64,000 bases of DNA from Micromonospora sp. PLK6-60. GTDB lineage: Bacteria; Actinomycetota; Actinomycetes; Mycobacteriales; Micromonosporaceae. Within the stretch, counting starts at the first letter, position 1, and every line of letters starts with the position of its first letter. Of the stretch, positions 49,923 to 58,751 are shown piece after piece. The notes beneath the pieces are model-generated. The model was not told the DNA's origin. It saw only the letters and a list, made by a program, of their open reading frames with translations, and did not search any database. A program made the translations under genes and the position numbers. Location of the stretch: positions 124,001-188,000 of the forward strand of contig NZ_JAIOAA010000011.1 of NCBI RefSeq assembly GCF_019890675.1. Reading direction: 5' to 3'.

Positions 49923-50639
49923 TCAGCGGGCCCGGGCCAGCGCGGCGCCCAGCACGGCGGGCGCCTCGGCGAGGCTCGGCCCGTACCAGGTGAGGTGCCG
50001 GCCGGAGACCAGCGCGCACGGGACGCCGGGAAACGCCTCCGGCCCGTCGTCGGCGGTGAACCGGTACGGCTCGTCCGGCAGCACGACCAGCTCGGGCCGC
50101 CGTCGGCGCAGTTCGTCCAGGCTCGGTCGGGGGTAGCGCTCGGCGTGGTCGGCGTAGCTGTTGGCCACCCCGAGACGGCCCAGCACGTCCCCGGCGAAGG
50201 TGTCCGCGCCCAGCACCACCCACGGCCGGCGCCAGACCGGCACCACCGCCGTGCGTGCCCCGGGCAGGGCGGGCGGCGCGGCCCAGGCCCGGCGGGCGGC
50301 GGCCAGCCACGCCGGCTCGCCAGACGCGCCGAGGTCGGCGAGCAGGCCGGCGAGTTCGTCCAGGGCCGCCGGCACCGTACGCGGGTAGGTGACCCGCACG
50401 GGCACGCCGGCGGCGGCGAGGGCGTCCGCGTCCTCCCGGCGGTTCTCCTCCACGTTCAGCAGCACCAGGTCGGGCCGCAGCGCCCGGACCCGGTCCAGGT
50501 CCGGGTACTTGCTGCCGCCGACCCGGGCCACGTCCAGCCCGGCCGGGTGGGTGCACCAGTCGGTGGCGCCGACCAGCACGCCGGGCAGGGTCACCGCCAC
50601 CGCCTCGGTGAGCGACGGCACCAACGACACGACCCGCAC
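49923..50639 (-). CDS. BtuF-like cobalamin/metal-binding protein without signal peptide
   Basis: A 238-residue protein from the GTG at 50639, chosen because GGAGAGGAGG lies 5 bases upstream. The fold is that of helical-backbone metal receptors: VVSLVPSLTEAVAV at the start, GGSKYPDLDRVRALRPDLVLLNVEENRREDADAL (about 55-88), DVLGRLGVANSYADHAERYP and LRRRRPELVVLPDEPY. Known members bind cobalamin or ferric siderophores. It lacks a signal peptide or lipobox and a transporter gene, so it may be a cytoplasmic binder rather than a true import protein. Confidence 0.75.
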   Translation of the reverse strand: MRVVSLVPSLTEAVAVTLPGVLVGATDWCTHPAGLDVARVGGSKYPDLDRVRALRPDLVLLNVEENRREDADALAAAGVPVRVTYPRTVPAALDELAGLLADLGASGEPAWLAAARRAWAAPPALPGARTAVVPVWRRPWVVLGADTFAGDVLGRLGVANSYADHAERYPRPSLDELRRRRPELVVLPDEPYRFTADDGPEAFPGVPCALVSGRHLTWYGPSLAEAPAVLGAALARAR

Positions 50640-50665
50640 CCGTACCTCCTCTCCGGCCCGCCGGG

Positions 50666-51778
50666 TCAGGCCCGGCCGGCCGCGGCGGTCTGCCCGGCCA
50701 GGGTGGCCACCGGCACCCCTTCGCGGGCCGCCCACTCGACGGCGTGCCGCACCTCGGCCAGCGGCAACGGCCGCCGATCGGTGACCGTCACCGCCGCGTG
50801 CACCGCGTACGCCACGAACGGGTACGACCGGGCCAGACCGGCGAGCGACTCGTGCACCCGGCCGGCCACCGCCACCGCCTGCTCCTCGGTCAACGCCGGC
50901 AGGATCAGCAGGTAGTCCTGTTCGGAGAGGCGCACCGCCCGGTCCACCGGCCGCAGCACCGAGGTCAGCGACGCGATCACCGCCTGGGTCTCCCGGGCCA
51001 CGCTGCGCCGGCCGAAACGCTCCGGGGTGCCCGCCGGCTCCGCCACCCGCACGCCGATCAGGGCGACGGACAGGGTGCCCGAGGCGGTGACCCCGTCGGC
51101 GACCGTCCAGCGGCGCATCGCGGGCTCGTCCAACAGCGCCGGCCGGTCCTCGGCCGACGACTCCGCCCCCGGCGCCGCCGGCCGGCGGCGGGCGCGTTCG
51201 GCCCGGCCGGCCATCAGCCGCAGCGCCGCCTCGGCCCGGCTCTCCCCGGGCGTGGCGGGCAGCTCCCGTACCCGGTGCAGCACCGCGTCCCAGCCGGCGA
51301 GCGCCGCGGCGGGCAGCCGGTCGGCCAGCCGGTCACGCAGCCGCAGCGCCTCGTGCAGCGCCTCGTCCCGGCGGAAGCTCCAACCGCCGTCGAAGAGCCG
51401 GCCGGCCTCCAGGGTCGGCGCCGGTTCCACCTCGCCCCGGTCGTACGCCACCAGGGCCGCCCCGAAGCGCGGCGTCAGCGCCACCACGCTCCACTCCCGG
51501 GCCAGGTCGTCCGTCCCGTCCAGCGCGACGCCGGTGACGCCGGGTGGCAGGTCGGCCGGGAGCTGCCCGACCATGCCGACGACGGTCACCGCGGCGGTGC
51601 CCGCCATCCGGGCGTATCGCGGGCGCGCCCGTTCGAAGTAGGGCGGCTGCTGGAACAGCGCGACGACGAGCAGCGGGCCGTCCTCGGTGGTGGCCAGCGC
51701 CGCCTCCTCGATGGCGTGCGAGACGGCGACGAGGCTGCTCTTGGTCGACTGACGTGGGTCCCGTCCACTGTGCGGCAC
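50666..51778 (-). CDS. DICT sensor with degenerate GGDEF domain
   Basis: A 370-residue protein. The N-terminal region (about 10-150) resembles the DICT sensory domain (STKSSLVAVSHAIEEAAL at the start; VVALFQQPPYFERARPRYARMA). The C-terminal region (about 215-345) matches a GGDEF fold, but the active-site segment reads RLSEQDYLLILP where a catalytic enzyme has G-G-D-E-F. It is therefore probably not a diguanylate cyclase and may bind nucleotide or act as a regulator. No effector gene is adjacent. Confidence 0.7.
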   Translation of the reverse strand: MPHSGRDPRQSTKSSLVAVSHAIEEAALATTEDGPLLVVALFQQPPYFERARPRYARMAGTAAVTVVGMVGQLPADLPPGVTGVALDGTDDLAREWSVVALTPRFGAALVAYDRGEVEPAPTLEAGRLFDGGWSFRRDEALHEALRLRDRLADRLPAAALAGWDAVLHRVRELPATPGESRAEAALRLMAGRAERARRRPAAPGAESSAEDRPALLDEPAMRRWTVADGVTASGTLSVALIGVRVAEPAGTPERFGRRSVARETQAVIASLTSVLRPVDRAVRLSEQDYLLILPALTEEQAVAVAGRVHESLAGLARSYPFVAYAVHAAVTVTDRRPLPLAEVRHAVEWAAREGVPVATLAGQTAAAGRA

Positions 51779-51901
51779 CCGGTGAGCCTAGATAACCGCC
51801 GCGGGCGGCGCACCTCCGCCGGTCCCGGGGCGCGGTCCGCACCGGCGCACCGACCAGCATGATCGACGACCTAGACTCGGGCCCGGCCGACCGACCCACG
51901 G

Positions 51902-52783
51902 ATGGATCCCGCGATGACGACGAGCACCGGCAGCGACGCCTGGCTGCGTCCCCTCACCGCCGGCCCGGCCCCGACCCGGGCCGGTCAGGTGGTGCACGCC
52001 GGGCGCCGGCTGGGCGACCTGGTGACCGGGCGCCCGCCGGGGATCACCGGGCACCAGTGGAGTTCCGCGATCCGGGAGGACTTCGCCCAGGTGGTCTGCG
52101 ACGCCGGTACCGGGCTGCCGGCGTTCGCGGTGGCCGTCGTGCCGCCGGCGCCGGCCGGGTCGCCGCGGCAGCGGGCCGAGCGCGCGACGAACGCGGTCTG
52201 CGCGGCGGTGGGTCTGCCGTTGCTGCGGATCGAGTCGCCGACGCTGCGCCCCGCCGAGCACGGCCGCCGCATCGCCGACTACGTGATCGACGCCCGCCGG
52301 TACGCCGCGGTCGTCGACGGCGACGTCGCGGACGCGGACACCGCGCCGGTGGGCTACCGCGACATCGTCGGCCGGCTGCCCGACGGTCGCGAGGGGCACG
52401 TCAACGACCTGGGCGCGCTGGCCCGGGTTGCGGCCGTCCAGGCGTACGTCGGCCGGGAGCTGACCGACCCGATCGTGCGGGGCCTGCACGTGCGCTGGCG
52501 CGGCGGGCCGGCGGAGGGCTGGAGCTGGGTCGAGGTGCGCCCGGGCCGATGCCTGGTGGAGCGGGTACGCGTCACCGAGCAGCGGTTCTCCTGCGGGGTG
52601 GACGCCGCCCGGCTGGCCGAGGACCTGGCGGCCGCCGCCGTGGGCGAGCGGCTGCGCGACCTGACCGGGGTGGACCCCGACCTGACCGGCCGCGACGAGC
52701 TGCGTGCCGCGATCGTCGCGCTGCGGGACCGCGGCGACGAACTGGTGAACGGCTTCGCCTTCGCGCACCTCTGCGCCGACTGA
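51902..52783 (+). CDS. DUF2726-like protein
   Basis: A 293-residue soluble protein. The first half matches DUF2726-like regions, with DFAQVVCDAGTGLPAFAVAVV, then ERATNAVCAAVGLPLLRIESPTLRPAEHG (about 95-124) and RIADYVIDARR. This fold is related to PD-(D/E)XK nucleases, but no active-site motif is clear. The second half is unknown. A -10-like TAGACT at about 51871-51876 precedes the gene. The start could be the ATG at 51902 or the next in-frame ATG at 51914. Confidence 0.6.
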   Translation: MDPAMTTSTGSDAWLRPLTAGPAPTRAGQVVHAGRRLGDLVTGRPPGITGHQWSSAIREDFAQVVCDAGTGLPAFAVAVVPPAPAGSPRQRAERATNAVCAAVGLPLLRIESPTLRPAEHGRRIADYVIDARRYAAVVDGDVADADTAPVGYRDIVGRLPDGREGHVNDLGALARVAAVQAYVGRELTDPIVRGLHVRWRGGPAEGWSWVEVRPGRCLVERVRVTEQRFSCGVDAARLAEDLAAAAVGERLRDLTGVDPDLTGRDELRAAIVALRDRGDELVNGFAFAHLCAD

Positions 52784-53051
52784 CCGGGCCCGCTCCGGCG
52801 CCGGAAATCCGCTCGCAAATTCCGCGAACTCCGGTTGAACCCTCGCCCGCCGCCCTCCGTACTCCTGCCCGAATGGACGCAGATCTTTCCAGTCGCGCCG
52901 ACAGGCGCGGCGGCGGTGCGGAAAGGGCATCGTCGGTTATCGACGTGCGGCCGGAACGGCCGTGCACCTCGCCGGGGTGTGCCACACCCCGAATTCGCCT
53001 CCTCCGGCGGGGTCACGAGTCAACTACCGGATCGAGAAGGAGAGCAATTCG

Positions 53052-54356
53052 ATGCGCAGGTCCACACGGGCACGCCGGCCATCCGGTAACGCGCGGAACA
53101 AGCGGCGACTGCTGGCCGCCGCCGGCACGCTCGCGGTCTTCGGCGGGATCGTCGCTGTCACCCAGATCTCGTCGGCCCATGACCAGCCCGCGAGCACTCG
53201 CGCGAAGCCGGTCTCGTGCGTGGCGGCCAGCCCCGGTGCGACCGCGCCGAGCGGTCGGGGCAGCACCACCCGGACCTGGCAGGACGGGCGCTGGGTGCGC
53301 AACCACTGGGGCGACGGCCAGATGTCGGCGACCGAGTGCCAGGACACCAAGGCCGGCGGGGGCACCGCCGGCGGTACGCCCACCGTCGCCTGCCCGGACG
53401 TCGCCGGGGCGCTGCCGGAGGTGCCGGCCCGGGCCCGCCGGGAGGTCGACCGCAACCTGGCCCTGCTGCGCCAGCAGATCGCGGAGGCGAACCGGCGGCT
53501 GGCCGCCGACGGCGGCAACGGTCAGGACTTCATCGTCAACGCCGTCCTGCGGCCGCTGGCGGACAAGCGGCGGGCGACGGTGAACCGCATCGCCACCGCC
53601 ATCGGCCGGGTCGCCCAGCGCCCGCAGGGCCTGGACCAGCTCGCCGAGTGCGCGCTCGCCGACAGCGGTAACACCGGCGGCAACAACGGCGGCGGTGACA
53701 CCGGTGGCGGTGACACCGGCGGTGGCAACACCGGTGGTGGTGACACCGGCGGTGGGAACACCGGTGGTGGCAACAACGGCGGTGGCAACACCGGAGGCGG
53801 CAACGGCAACGGGCTGGAGGTGCTGGCCAAGGACTGCACCAACAGCCAGCTGCAGCCGCACGACGGCTTCCAGAACGGCAACCGGTGCGTGGGCACCGCC
53901 TTCGGTGAGGTCGGCGCCGCGGCGAACAACCCGTCGCTGCTCATCACCGAATTCCCCCAGCAGGTGGGGCAGGGCCAGGCCTTCACCCTGCGGGTGACCA
54001 CCCGCAACCTGGTCCGGGACCGGTTCCTCGCCGCCGGCCAGGGCGGCTACTACCAGGAGACCTCGCTGCTCAACGACCAGGGGCTGGTGCGGGGCCACTT
54101 CCACACCGCCTGTCGGATGCTGCAGAGCGACCGGGAGCCGCCGGCGCCGCAGGACGTGCCGGCGTTCTTCGTGGCGACCGAGGACGGGCGGGGTGGTGCC
54201 GAGGCGGACGACGTCGTCATCCAGATCCCCGGTCTGCCCCAGTCCGGCACCGCGCAGTGCGCGGTGTGGGCCGGTGACGGCTCGCACCGCATCCCGATGA
54301 TGGAGCGGGCGAACCAGACCCCGGCCTTCGACGTAGTGCGCATCGAGGTGAACTGA
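53052..54356 (+). CDS. Secreted protein with Gly-rich repeat linker
   Basis: A 434-residue exported protein. The signal or anchor region (about 10-47: ARRPSGNARNKRRLLAAAG then VFGGIVAVTQISSAHD) has a basic start and a hydrophobic core. Two extracytoplasmic domains are joined by a low-complexity Gly/Asn/Asp/Thr repeat linker (GGGNT/GGGDT, about 205-254). The C-terminal domain (about 265-434) has Cys pairs and an HFHTACRML motif. No family recognised. The linker is coded by 15-base repeats. A strong terminator follows. The start at 53052 has GAGAAGGAGAG 7 bases upstream. Confidence 0.75.
   Translation: MRRSTRARRPSGNARNKRRLLAAAGTLAVFGGIVAVTQISSAHDQPASTRAKPVSCVAASPGATAPSGRGSTTRTWQDGRWVRNHWGDGQMSATECQDTKAGGGTAGGTPTVACPDVAGALPEVPARARREVDRNLALLRQQIAEANRRLAADGGNGQDFIVNAVLRPLADKRRATVNRIATAIGRVAQRPQGLDQLAECALADSGNTGGNNGGGDTGGGDTGGGNTGGGDTGGGNTGGGNNGGGNTGGGNGNGLEVLAKDCTNSQLQPHDGFQNGNRCVGTAFGEVGAAANNPSLLITEFPQQVGQGQAFTLRVTTRNLVRDRFLAAGQGGYYQETSLLNDQGLVRGHFHTACRMLQSDREPPAPQDVPAFFVATEDGRGGAEADDVVIQIPGLPQSGTAQCAVWAGDGSHRIPMMERANQTPAFDVVRIEVN
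53665..53812. repeat. In-gene 15-base tandem repeats coding GGG(N/D)T
   Basis: About nine near-identical units such as GGTGGTGGTGACACC encode the flexible Gly-rich linker of the secreted protein. The units differ by single bases, mainly at third positions, suggesting purifying selection on amino-acid sequence. Confidence 0.8.
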
Positions 54357-54367
54357 GCCGACGTACG

Positions 54368-54409
54368 CGGCCGGGCGCCCGGGGGAAATCTTCCCCGGGC
54401 GCCCGGCCG
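54368..54409. terminator. Bidirectional stem-loop terminator
   Basis: 17-base perfect arms CGGCCGGGCGCCCGGGG and its complement around an 8-base AT-rich loop (GAAATCTT). It lies 11 bases after the stop at 54356 and ~100 bases before the convergent lsr2 stop. Confidence 0.85.
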
Positions 54410-54510
54410 TATCGTCGTGCCGGGACAATTGCGCCCGGCAAAAGGCACACCGCGGTCACCGCTTTCCCAGCGTGACCCCGGCGTGCCCGAAGGTGACCTT
54501 GGTGGGAACC

Positions 54511-54858
54511 TCAGCGGTTCTTGTAGGCCTCGACGACCGAGACCGGGATCCGACCCCGCTCGGAAATCTCGTAGCCGTTCTTCGTGGCCCATTCCCGGAT
54601 GGCCCGGTTCTGCTCCCGGTCCATTCCGGCGCCGGTGGAGCGGCCGGGGCGGCGGGCTGTCCGGCCAGCGTCGGCCGGGCCGCGGCCGATGCGCCTGCCG
54701 GCGGAGATGTACGGGTCCAGGGCCTTGCGCAGAACCCCCGCGTTCTCGTCGGAGACGTCGATGGTGTACGCCACGCCGTCCAGGCTGAACTCGACGGTCC
54801 GATCGGCCTTTCCGCCGTCCAGATCGTCGGTCAGAACCGTGATTACCTTCCTTGCCAT
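54511..54858 (-). CDS. lsr2: Lsr2 nucleoid-associated protein
   Basis: A 115-residue DNA-bridging protein that silences AT-rich and horizontally acquired DNA. The N-terminal dimerisation region reads [29 protein letters not shown] with [14 protein letters not shown] (about 38-51). The C-terminal DNA-binding domain carries the helix [20 protein letters not shown], with the RGR hook. The start was set at the Met matching known Lsr2 proteins; a TTG two codons upstream lies closer to the AGGAG. A single copy, divergent from lon. Confidence 0.95.
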   Translation of the reverse strand: MARKVITVLTDDLDGGKADRTVEFSLDGVAYTIDVSDENAGVLRKALDPYISAGRRIGRGPADAGRTARRPGRSTGAGMDREQNRAIREWATKNGYEISERGRIPVSVVEAYKNR

Positions 54859-55098
54859 CGCCAATTACTCCTCGTGTCGGGCGGGGTCTGCCCAAGAGTT
54901 TGACGTATGCGCCGGGATAATCGCAACATTACGCGCCAATTCCCATTCGCCCGGTGCCGCCGGTCGAGGGAAAACCGCCGTGGCCAATCGGCGCGACCGG
55001 GGCCGCCCATTTGCCGGCGGGGGAGCCCGACGCCGCCCCCCGCCGCCGGAGAGGCGTGTCCTGGATCACATGTCGGAACAACGGGGCACGGTTTGTGA

Positions 55099-55119
55099 CT
55101 TGAGCCAGACACGCTCAAC
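55099..55119. promoter_or_regulatory. HAIR-like (HspR) operator upstream of lon
   Basis: CTTGAGC-N7-GCTCAAC matches the HspR inverted repeat CTTGAGT-N7-ACTCAAG at 11 of 14 positions; the T-to-C and A-to-G changes are compensatory, so the palindrome is kept except at the last base. It starts 43 bases before the lon ATG, at the position expected of a promoter element. HspR is known to control lon in streptomycetes. Confidence 0.65.
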
Positions 55120-55141
55120 TCAACGTGATGGCAGGTGTTCG

Positions 55142-57478
55142 ATGGCAACTCTTCCGGTACTTCCGCTGACCGACGCCGTCCTGCTGCCCGGGATGGTCAT
55201 CCCGGTGACCCTCGACCCGACCACCCAGGCCGCCGTCGACGCGGCCCGGGCCACCGGCGACAAGAAGCTCCTCGCCGTGCCCCGCCTCGACGGCGAGTAC
55301 GGACCCGTCGGCGTGATCGCCACCATCGAGCAGGTCGGCCGGCTGCCCAGCGGCGAACCCGCCGCGGTGGTCCGCGGCCTGTCCCGCGCCCGGATCGGCT
55401 CCGGCGTGCCCGGACCCGGCGCGGCGCTCTGGGTGGAGGCCACCCGACTCGACGAACCCGCCCCGGCCGGGAAGGCCCGGGAACTCGCCCGCGAGTACCG
55501 CGCGCTGATGACCTCGGTCCTCCAGCAGCGCGGCGCGTGGCAGGTCATCGACGCCATGGAGCGGATGACCGACCTCTCCGAGCTGGCCGACTCGGCCGGC
55601 TACGCGCCCTGGCTCAGCCTGGCGCAGAAGACCGAGCTGCTCGCCGCCCCGGACGTCACCGCCCGCCTCGAACTGCTGGTCGGCTGGGTGAAGGAGCACC
55701 TCGCCGAGCAGGAGGTCACCGAGCAGATCAACACCGACGTCCGCGAGGGACTGGAGAAGTCGCAGCGGGAGTTCCTGCTCCGCCAGCAGCTCGCCGCCAT
55801 CCGCAAGGAACTCGGCGAGGACGAGCCGGACGGCTCCGCCGACTACCGGTCCCGGGTGGAGTCCGCCGACCTGCCGGAGAAGGTCCGCGAGGCGGCGCTG
55901 CGCGAGGTCGGCAAGCTGGAGCGGGCCAGCGACGCCTCACCCGAGGCGGGCTGGATCCGTACCTGGCTGGACACCGTCCTCGAGATGCCGTGGAACACCC
56001 GTACCGAGGACAACACCGATCTTGCCGCGGCGCGCGCGGTGCTCGACGCCGACCACGCCGGCCTGGCCGACGTGAAGGACCGCATCCTGGAATACCTGGC
56101 GGTGCGCAACCGGCGCGCGGAGCGCAACCTCGGCGTGGTCGGCGGTCGCGGCTCCGGCGCGGTGCTCGCCCTCGCCGGCCCGCCCGGGGTCGGCAAGACC
56201 AGCCTCGGCGAGTCGGTCGCCCGGGCGCTCGGCCGCAACTTCGTCCGGGTCTCCCTGGGCGGCGTGCGGGACGAGGCGGAGATCCGCGGCCACCGGCGCA
56301 CCTACGTCGGCGCGCTGCCCGGCCGGATCGTCCGCGCCCTGCGCGAGGCCGGCTCGATGAACCCGGTCGTGCTCCTCGACGAGGTCGACAAGCTGGCCGT
56401 CGGCTACTCCGGTGACCCGGCGGCGGCCCTGCTGGAGGTGCTCGACCCGGCGCAGAACCACACCTTCCGGGACCACTACCTGGAGGTCGACCTCGACCTG
56501 TCCGACGTGCTCTTCCTGGCCACCGCCAACGTGGTGGAGACCGTCCCCGGCCCGCTGCTGGACCGGATGGAGCTGGTCACCCTGGACGGCTACACCGAGG
56601 ACGAGAAGGTGGCCATCGCCCGGGACCACCTGCTGCCCCGGCAGCGGGAGCGGGCCGGGCTGACCGCCGACGAGGTGACCGTCGCCGACGAGGCGCTGGC
56701 GCTGATCGCCGGGGAGTACACCCGGGAGGCCGGCGTCCGGCAGCTCGAACGGGCGCTGGCGAAGATCCTGCGCAAGGTCGCCGTGGCGCTGGCCACCGAC
56801 CCGGCCCCGGTCCGCGTCGACGCCGACAACCTGGCCCGCTACCTGGGCCGGCCGAAGCACACCCCGGAGTCGGCGGAGCGGACGGCGGTGCCCGGCGTGG
56901 CCACCGGCCTGGCGGTCACCGGCGCCGGTGGTGACGTGCTCTTCATCGAGGCCACCAGCATGGAGGGCGAGCCGGGGCTGACCCTGACCGGCCAACTCGG
57001 CGACGTGATGAAGGAGTCCGCGCACATCGCGCTGTCGTACCTGCGCTCCAACGGGCGGCGGCTCGGGCTCGACCCGAACGCCCTCGCCGGACGGCGGATC
57101 CACCTGCACGTACCGGCGGGCGCGGTGCCCAAGGACGGCCCGAGCGCCGGCATCACCATGGTCACCGCCCTGGCGTCGCTGGCCGGCGGCCGGCCGGTAC
57201 GCCCCGAGTTCGGGATGACCGGCGAGGTGACCCTCTCCGGCCGGGTACTGCCCATCGGCGGGGTGAAGCAGAAGCTGCTCGCCGCGCACCGGGCCGGTCT
57301 GACCGAGGTGATCATCCCGAAGCGCAACGAGCCGGACCTCGACGACCTGCCCGCCGAGGTACGCGAGGCGCTGACCGTGCACGCGCTCACCGACGTGGCC
57401 GACGTGCTCGCCCTGGCGCTGCGCCCGGCCGACGTCGACGCGGAGTCGCTGGGCGGCACGCCGCTGGCTGCCGCCTGA
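55142..57478 (+). CDS. lon: ATP-dependent Lon protease
   Basis: A 778-residue LonA-type protease. The N-terminal substrate domain (about 1-190) begins LPVLPLTDAVLLPGMVIPV. The AAA+ module has Walker A GPPGVGKT at about 346-353 and Walker B VLLDEVDK. The C-terminal protease domain has catalytic Ser668 (PKDGPSAG) and Lys709 (GGVKQKL). Lon degrades misfolded and regulatory proteins, and in actinobacteria is induced by heat through HspR. A HspR-like palindrome precedes it and a strong hairpin follows. All motifs are intact and the length is normal. Confidence 0.97.
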   Translation: MATLPVLPLTDAVLLPGMVIPVTLDPTTQAAVDAARATGDKKLLAVPRLDGEYGPVGVIATIEQVGRLPSGEPAAVVRGLSRARIGSGVPGPGAALWVEATRLDEPAPAGKARELAREYRALMTSVLQQRGAWQVIDAMERMTDLSELADSAGYAPWLSLAQKTELLAAPDVTARLELLVGWVKEHLAEQEVTEQINTDVREGLEKSQREFLLRQQLAAIRKELGEDEPDGSADYRSRVESADLPEKVREAALREVGKLERASDASPEAGWIRTWLDTVLEMPWNTRTEDNTDLAAARAVLDADHAGLADVKDRILEYLAVRNRRAERNLGVVGGRGSGAVLALAGPPGVGKTSLGESVARALGRNFVRVSLGGVRDEAEIRGHRRTYVGALPGRIVRALREAGSMNPVVLLDEVDKLAVGYSGDPAAALLEVLDPAQNHTFRDHYLEVDLDLSDVLFLATANVVETVPGPLLDRMELVTLDGYTEDEKVAIARDHLLPRQRERAGLTADEVTVADEALALIAGEYTREAGVRQLERALAKILRKVAVALATDPAPVRVDADNLARYLGRPKHTPESAERTAVPGVATGLAVTGAGGDVLFIEATSMEGEPGLTLTGQLGDVMKESAHIALSYLRSNGRRLGLDPNALAGRRIHLHVPAGAVPKDGPSAGITMVTALASLAGGRPVRPEFGMTGEVTLSGRVLPIGGVKQKLLAAHRAGLTEVIIPKRNEPDLDDLPAEVREALTVHALTDVADVLALALRPADVDAESLGGTPLAAA

Positions 57479-57486
57479 GACACCCG

Positions 57487-57526
57487 GACGTTGCCGGGTC
57501 GGCCGTTCGGCCGGCCCGGCAACGTC
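57487..57526 (+). terminator. Terminator of lon
   Basis: 18-base arms (57487-57504 and 57509-57526) pair with one G-U position around a GTTC tetraloop, 9 bases after the lon stop. It is a strong intrinsic-type hairpin. Confidence 0.85.
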
Positions 57527-57672
57527 GCTCGACATGATCCGGAGAAGTTTTCGAACACGTGATCCGCGCTTTTGACAAACGATTCACATCTGCCTGGTCC
57601 GCCGGAAAGCTGAGCAATTTTTCGCCTCCGCGGACCCATTCGGCGGAAGTCGCGAGAATGATTGCGGTCCAC

Positions 57673-57702
57673 CTGACCGCCGCCATCCCCGCGTTTTAGG
57701 CT
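57673..57702 (+). promoter_or_regulatory. Candidate promoter of the first secreted paralogue
   Basis: CTGACC (57673-57678) as a -35 and TAGGCT (57697-57702) as a -10 with 18-base spacing. Transcription would start near 57709, giving a ~64-base leader. A consensus TTGACA is also present at about 57573-57578, but no -10 follows it at a normal distance. Confidence 0.35.
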
Positions 57703-57772
57703 GCTCCCGGCCGACACCCGCGTATCAGTTCGCGGCCCGGCGCAGCGTGAATGGTTTGTGAAAGGAGATCAC

Positions 57773-58324
57773 ATGTTTGTCGATTCGTCACCCGGGGTCG
57801 AGCGGCGATCGGGGCCCGGCAGGGCGACCCGGGCGCTCGCCCTGACCGGTGGGGTGGTGCTGGCCGGCCTCCTCGCCGTGGCCGCCCCGGCGCACGCCAA
57901 GGCTGCCGCGCCCACCGCCAGCAGTCCCGCCGCCGCTCCGGTCGCCGCCGCTCCGGTCGCCGCCGCTCCGGTCGCGGTCAAGGCGACGACGGCCGTGGCG
58001 GCCGCCGCGATCGCGCCGACCATCTCGCCGGCGGCCCGGCGGGTGCGACACGTGTCGAACCCCGCCACCACCTCGTGTCCGTCGGGGAACCTCTGCGCCT
58101 TCGTGTGGGACCCCACGAGGGGCAACTGGAAGGTCTTCGACCTGTACTACTGCCACCGCTACTCCCTCTCGTACTGGCAGGGCACCGGTAGTTACAACAA
58201 CCACCAGTACGGCGGCGTGCGGGTGACCTTCTACGGCCAGAGCGGCAACGTCCTCAAGACCTTCACCAAGACCGGCAAGGGCACCCAGAACTGGAACCCG
58301 GTCTGGTCGATCCGCAACTGCTGA
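57773..58324 (+). CDS. Secreted Cys-rich protein, first of a paralogous pair
   Basis: A 183-residue exported protein. The signal peptide (about 1-42, ALALTGGVVLAGLLAVAAPAHA) is followed by an Ala/Pro linker with three AAAPV repeats, then a ~95-residue Cys-rich domain containing CPSGNLCAFVWDP, WKVFDLYYCHRYSLSYWQGTGSYNN and WSIRNC at the C-terminus. The C-x5-C ... C pattern with aromatic residues resembles peptidase inhibitor family I36-like domains, but this is uncertain. AAAGGAG precedes the ATG. It has a tandem paralogue at 58752. Confidence 0.75.
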   Translation: MFVDSSPGVERRSGPGRATRALALTGGVVLAGLLAVAAPAHAKAAAPTASSPAAAPVAAAPVAAAPVAVKATTAVAAAAIAPTISPAARRVRHVSNPATTSCPSGNLCAFVWDPTRGNWKVFDLYYCHRYSLSYWQGTGSYNNHQYGGVRVTFYGQSGNVLKTFTKTGKGTQNWNPVWSIRNC

Positions 58325-58751
58325 CCCGATACCGGCCCCGACGCCATCGGCGTCGACCGGCCGTCGGGCGGGACCGCCCGGGATGGCCTGGCACCGCCGG
58401 CCCGTGCCCGGCACCCGGGCCGGTCCCGCCCCGCACCCCATCCTCACCCCGCCGATCATGGAGTCGTGGCCGGGAAAATGCGCCCGCCATCGGGGCGTAC
58501 CGGGCGCCACAATCCCATGGTCGACGGAGCTGGCGGGGGCGGGGTGGAGGTGAAATGTGAAGCCATGGGCCCGCGTATTTGAAGCGAGATGAATTCGGGC
58601 TTCGGACGTGCTGTGGCGGCAATCGATAATTGTCGCAAACGCGTCTGGTTGTGGTCGTTGCAACGTCATACGCTGCGCTTATCTGGCTTCGCCGATGGAT
58701 TCGGCCCGTTGGTGCCGGCAGCGGCGACCGCTTTCCTGAAAGGGGCAGCAC
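58325..58751. other. Intergenic region between the secreted paralogues
   Basis: 427 bases without a gene. A small hairpin ends the first paralogue. The next ~220 bases are GC-rich and featureless. From about 58595 to 58700 the sequence is clearly AT-richer (for example AATCGATAATTGTCGC), with a possible -35 TTGCAA at 58658-58663 and TATCTG at 58680-58685 (16-base spacing). The last ~50 bases resemble the leader of the first paralogue, ending in a GAAAGGGG ribosome binding site. AT-rich stretches such as this are typical Lsr2 targets. Confidence 0.4.
58334..58363 (+). terminator. Probable stem-loop terminator
   Basis: CGACGCC-ATC-GGCGTCG, with outer GGCC pairs, 10-40 bases after the stop at 58324. 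Modest length. Confidence 0.5.

Noticed and set aside
53665-53812. Tandem repeats as a minisatellite or CRISPR
   Set aside because: They encode a Gly-rich linker within an exported protein and keep the frame.
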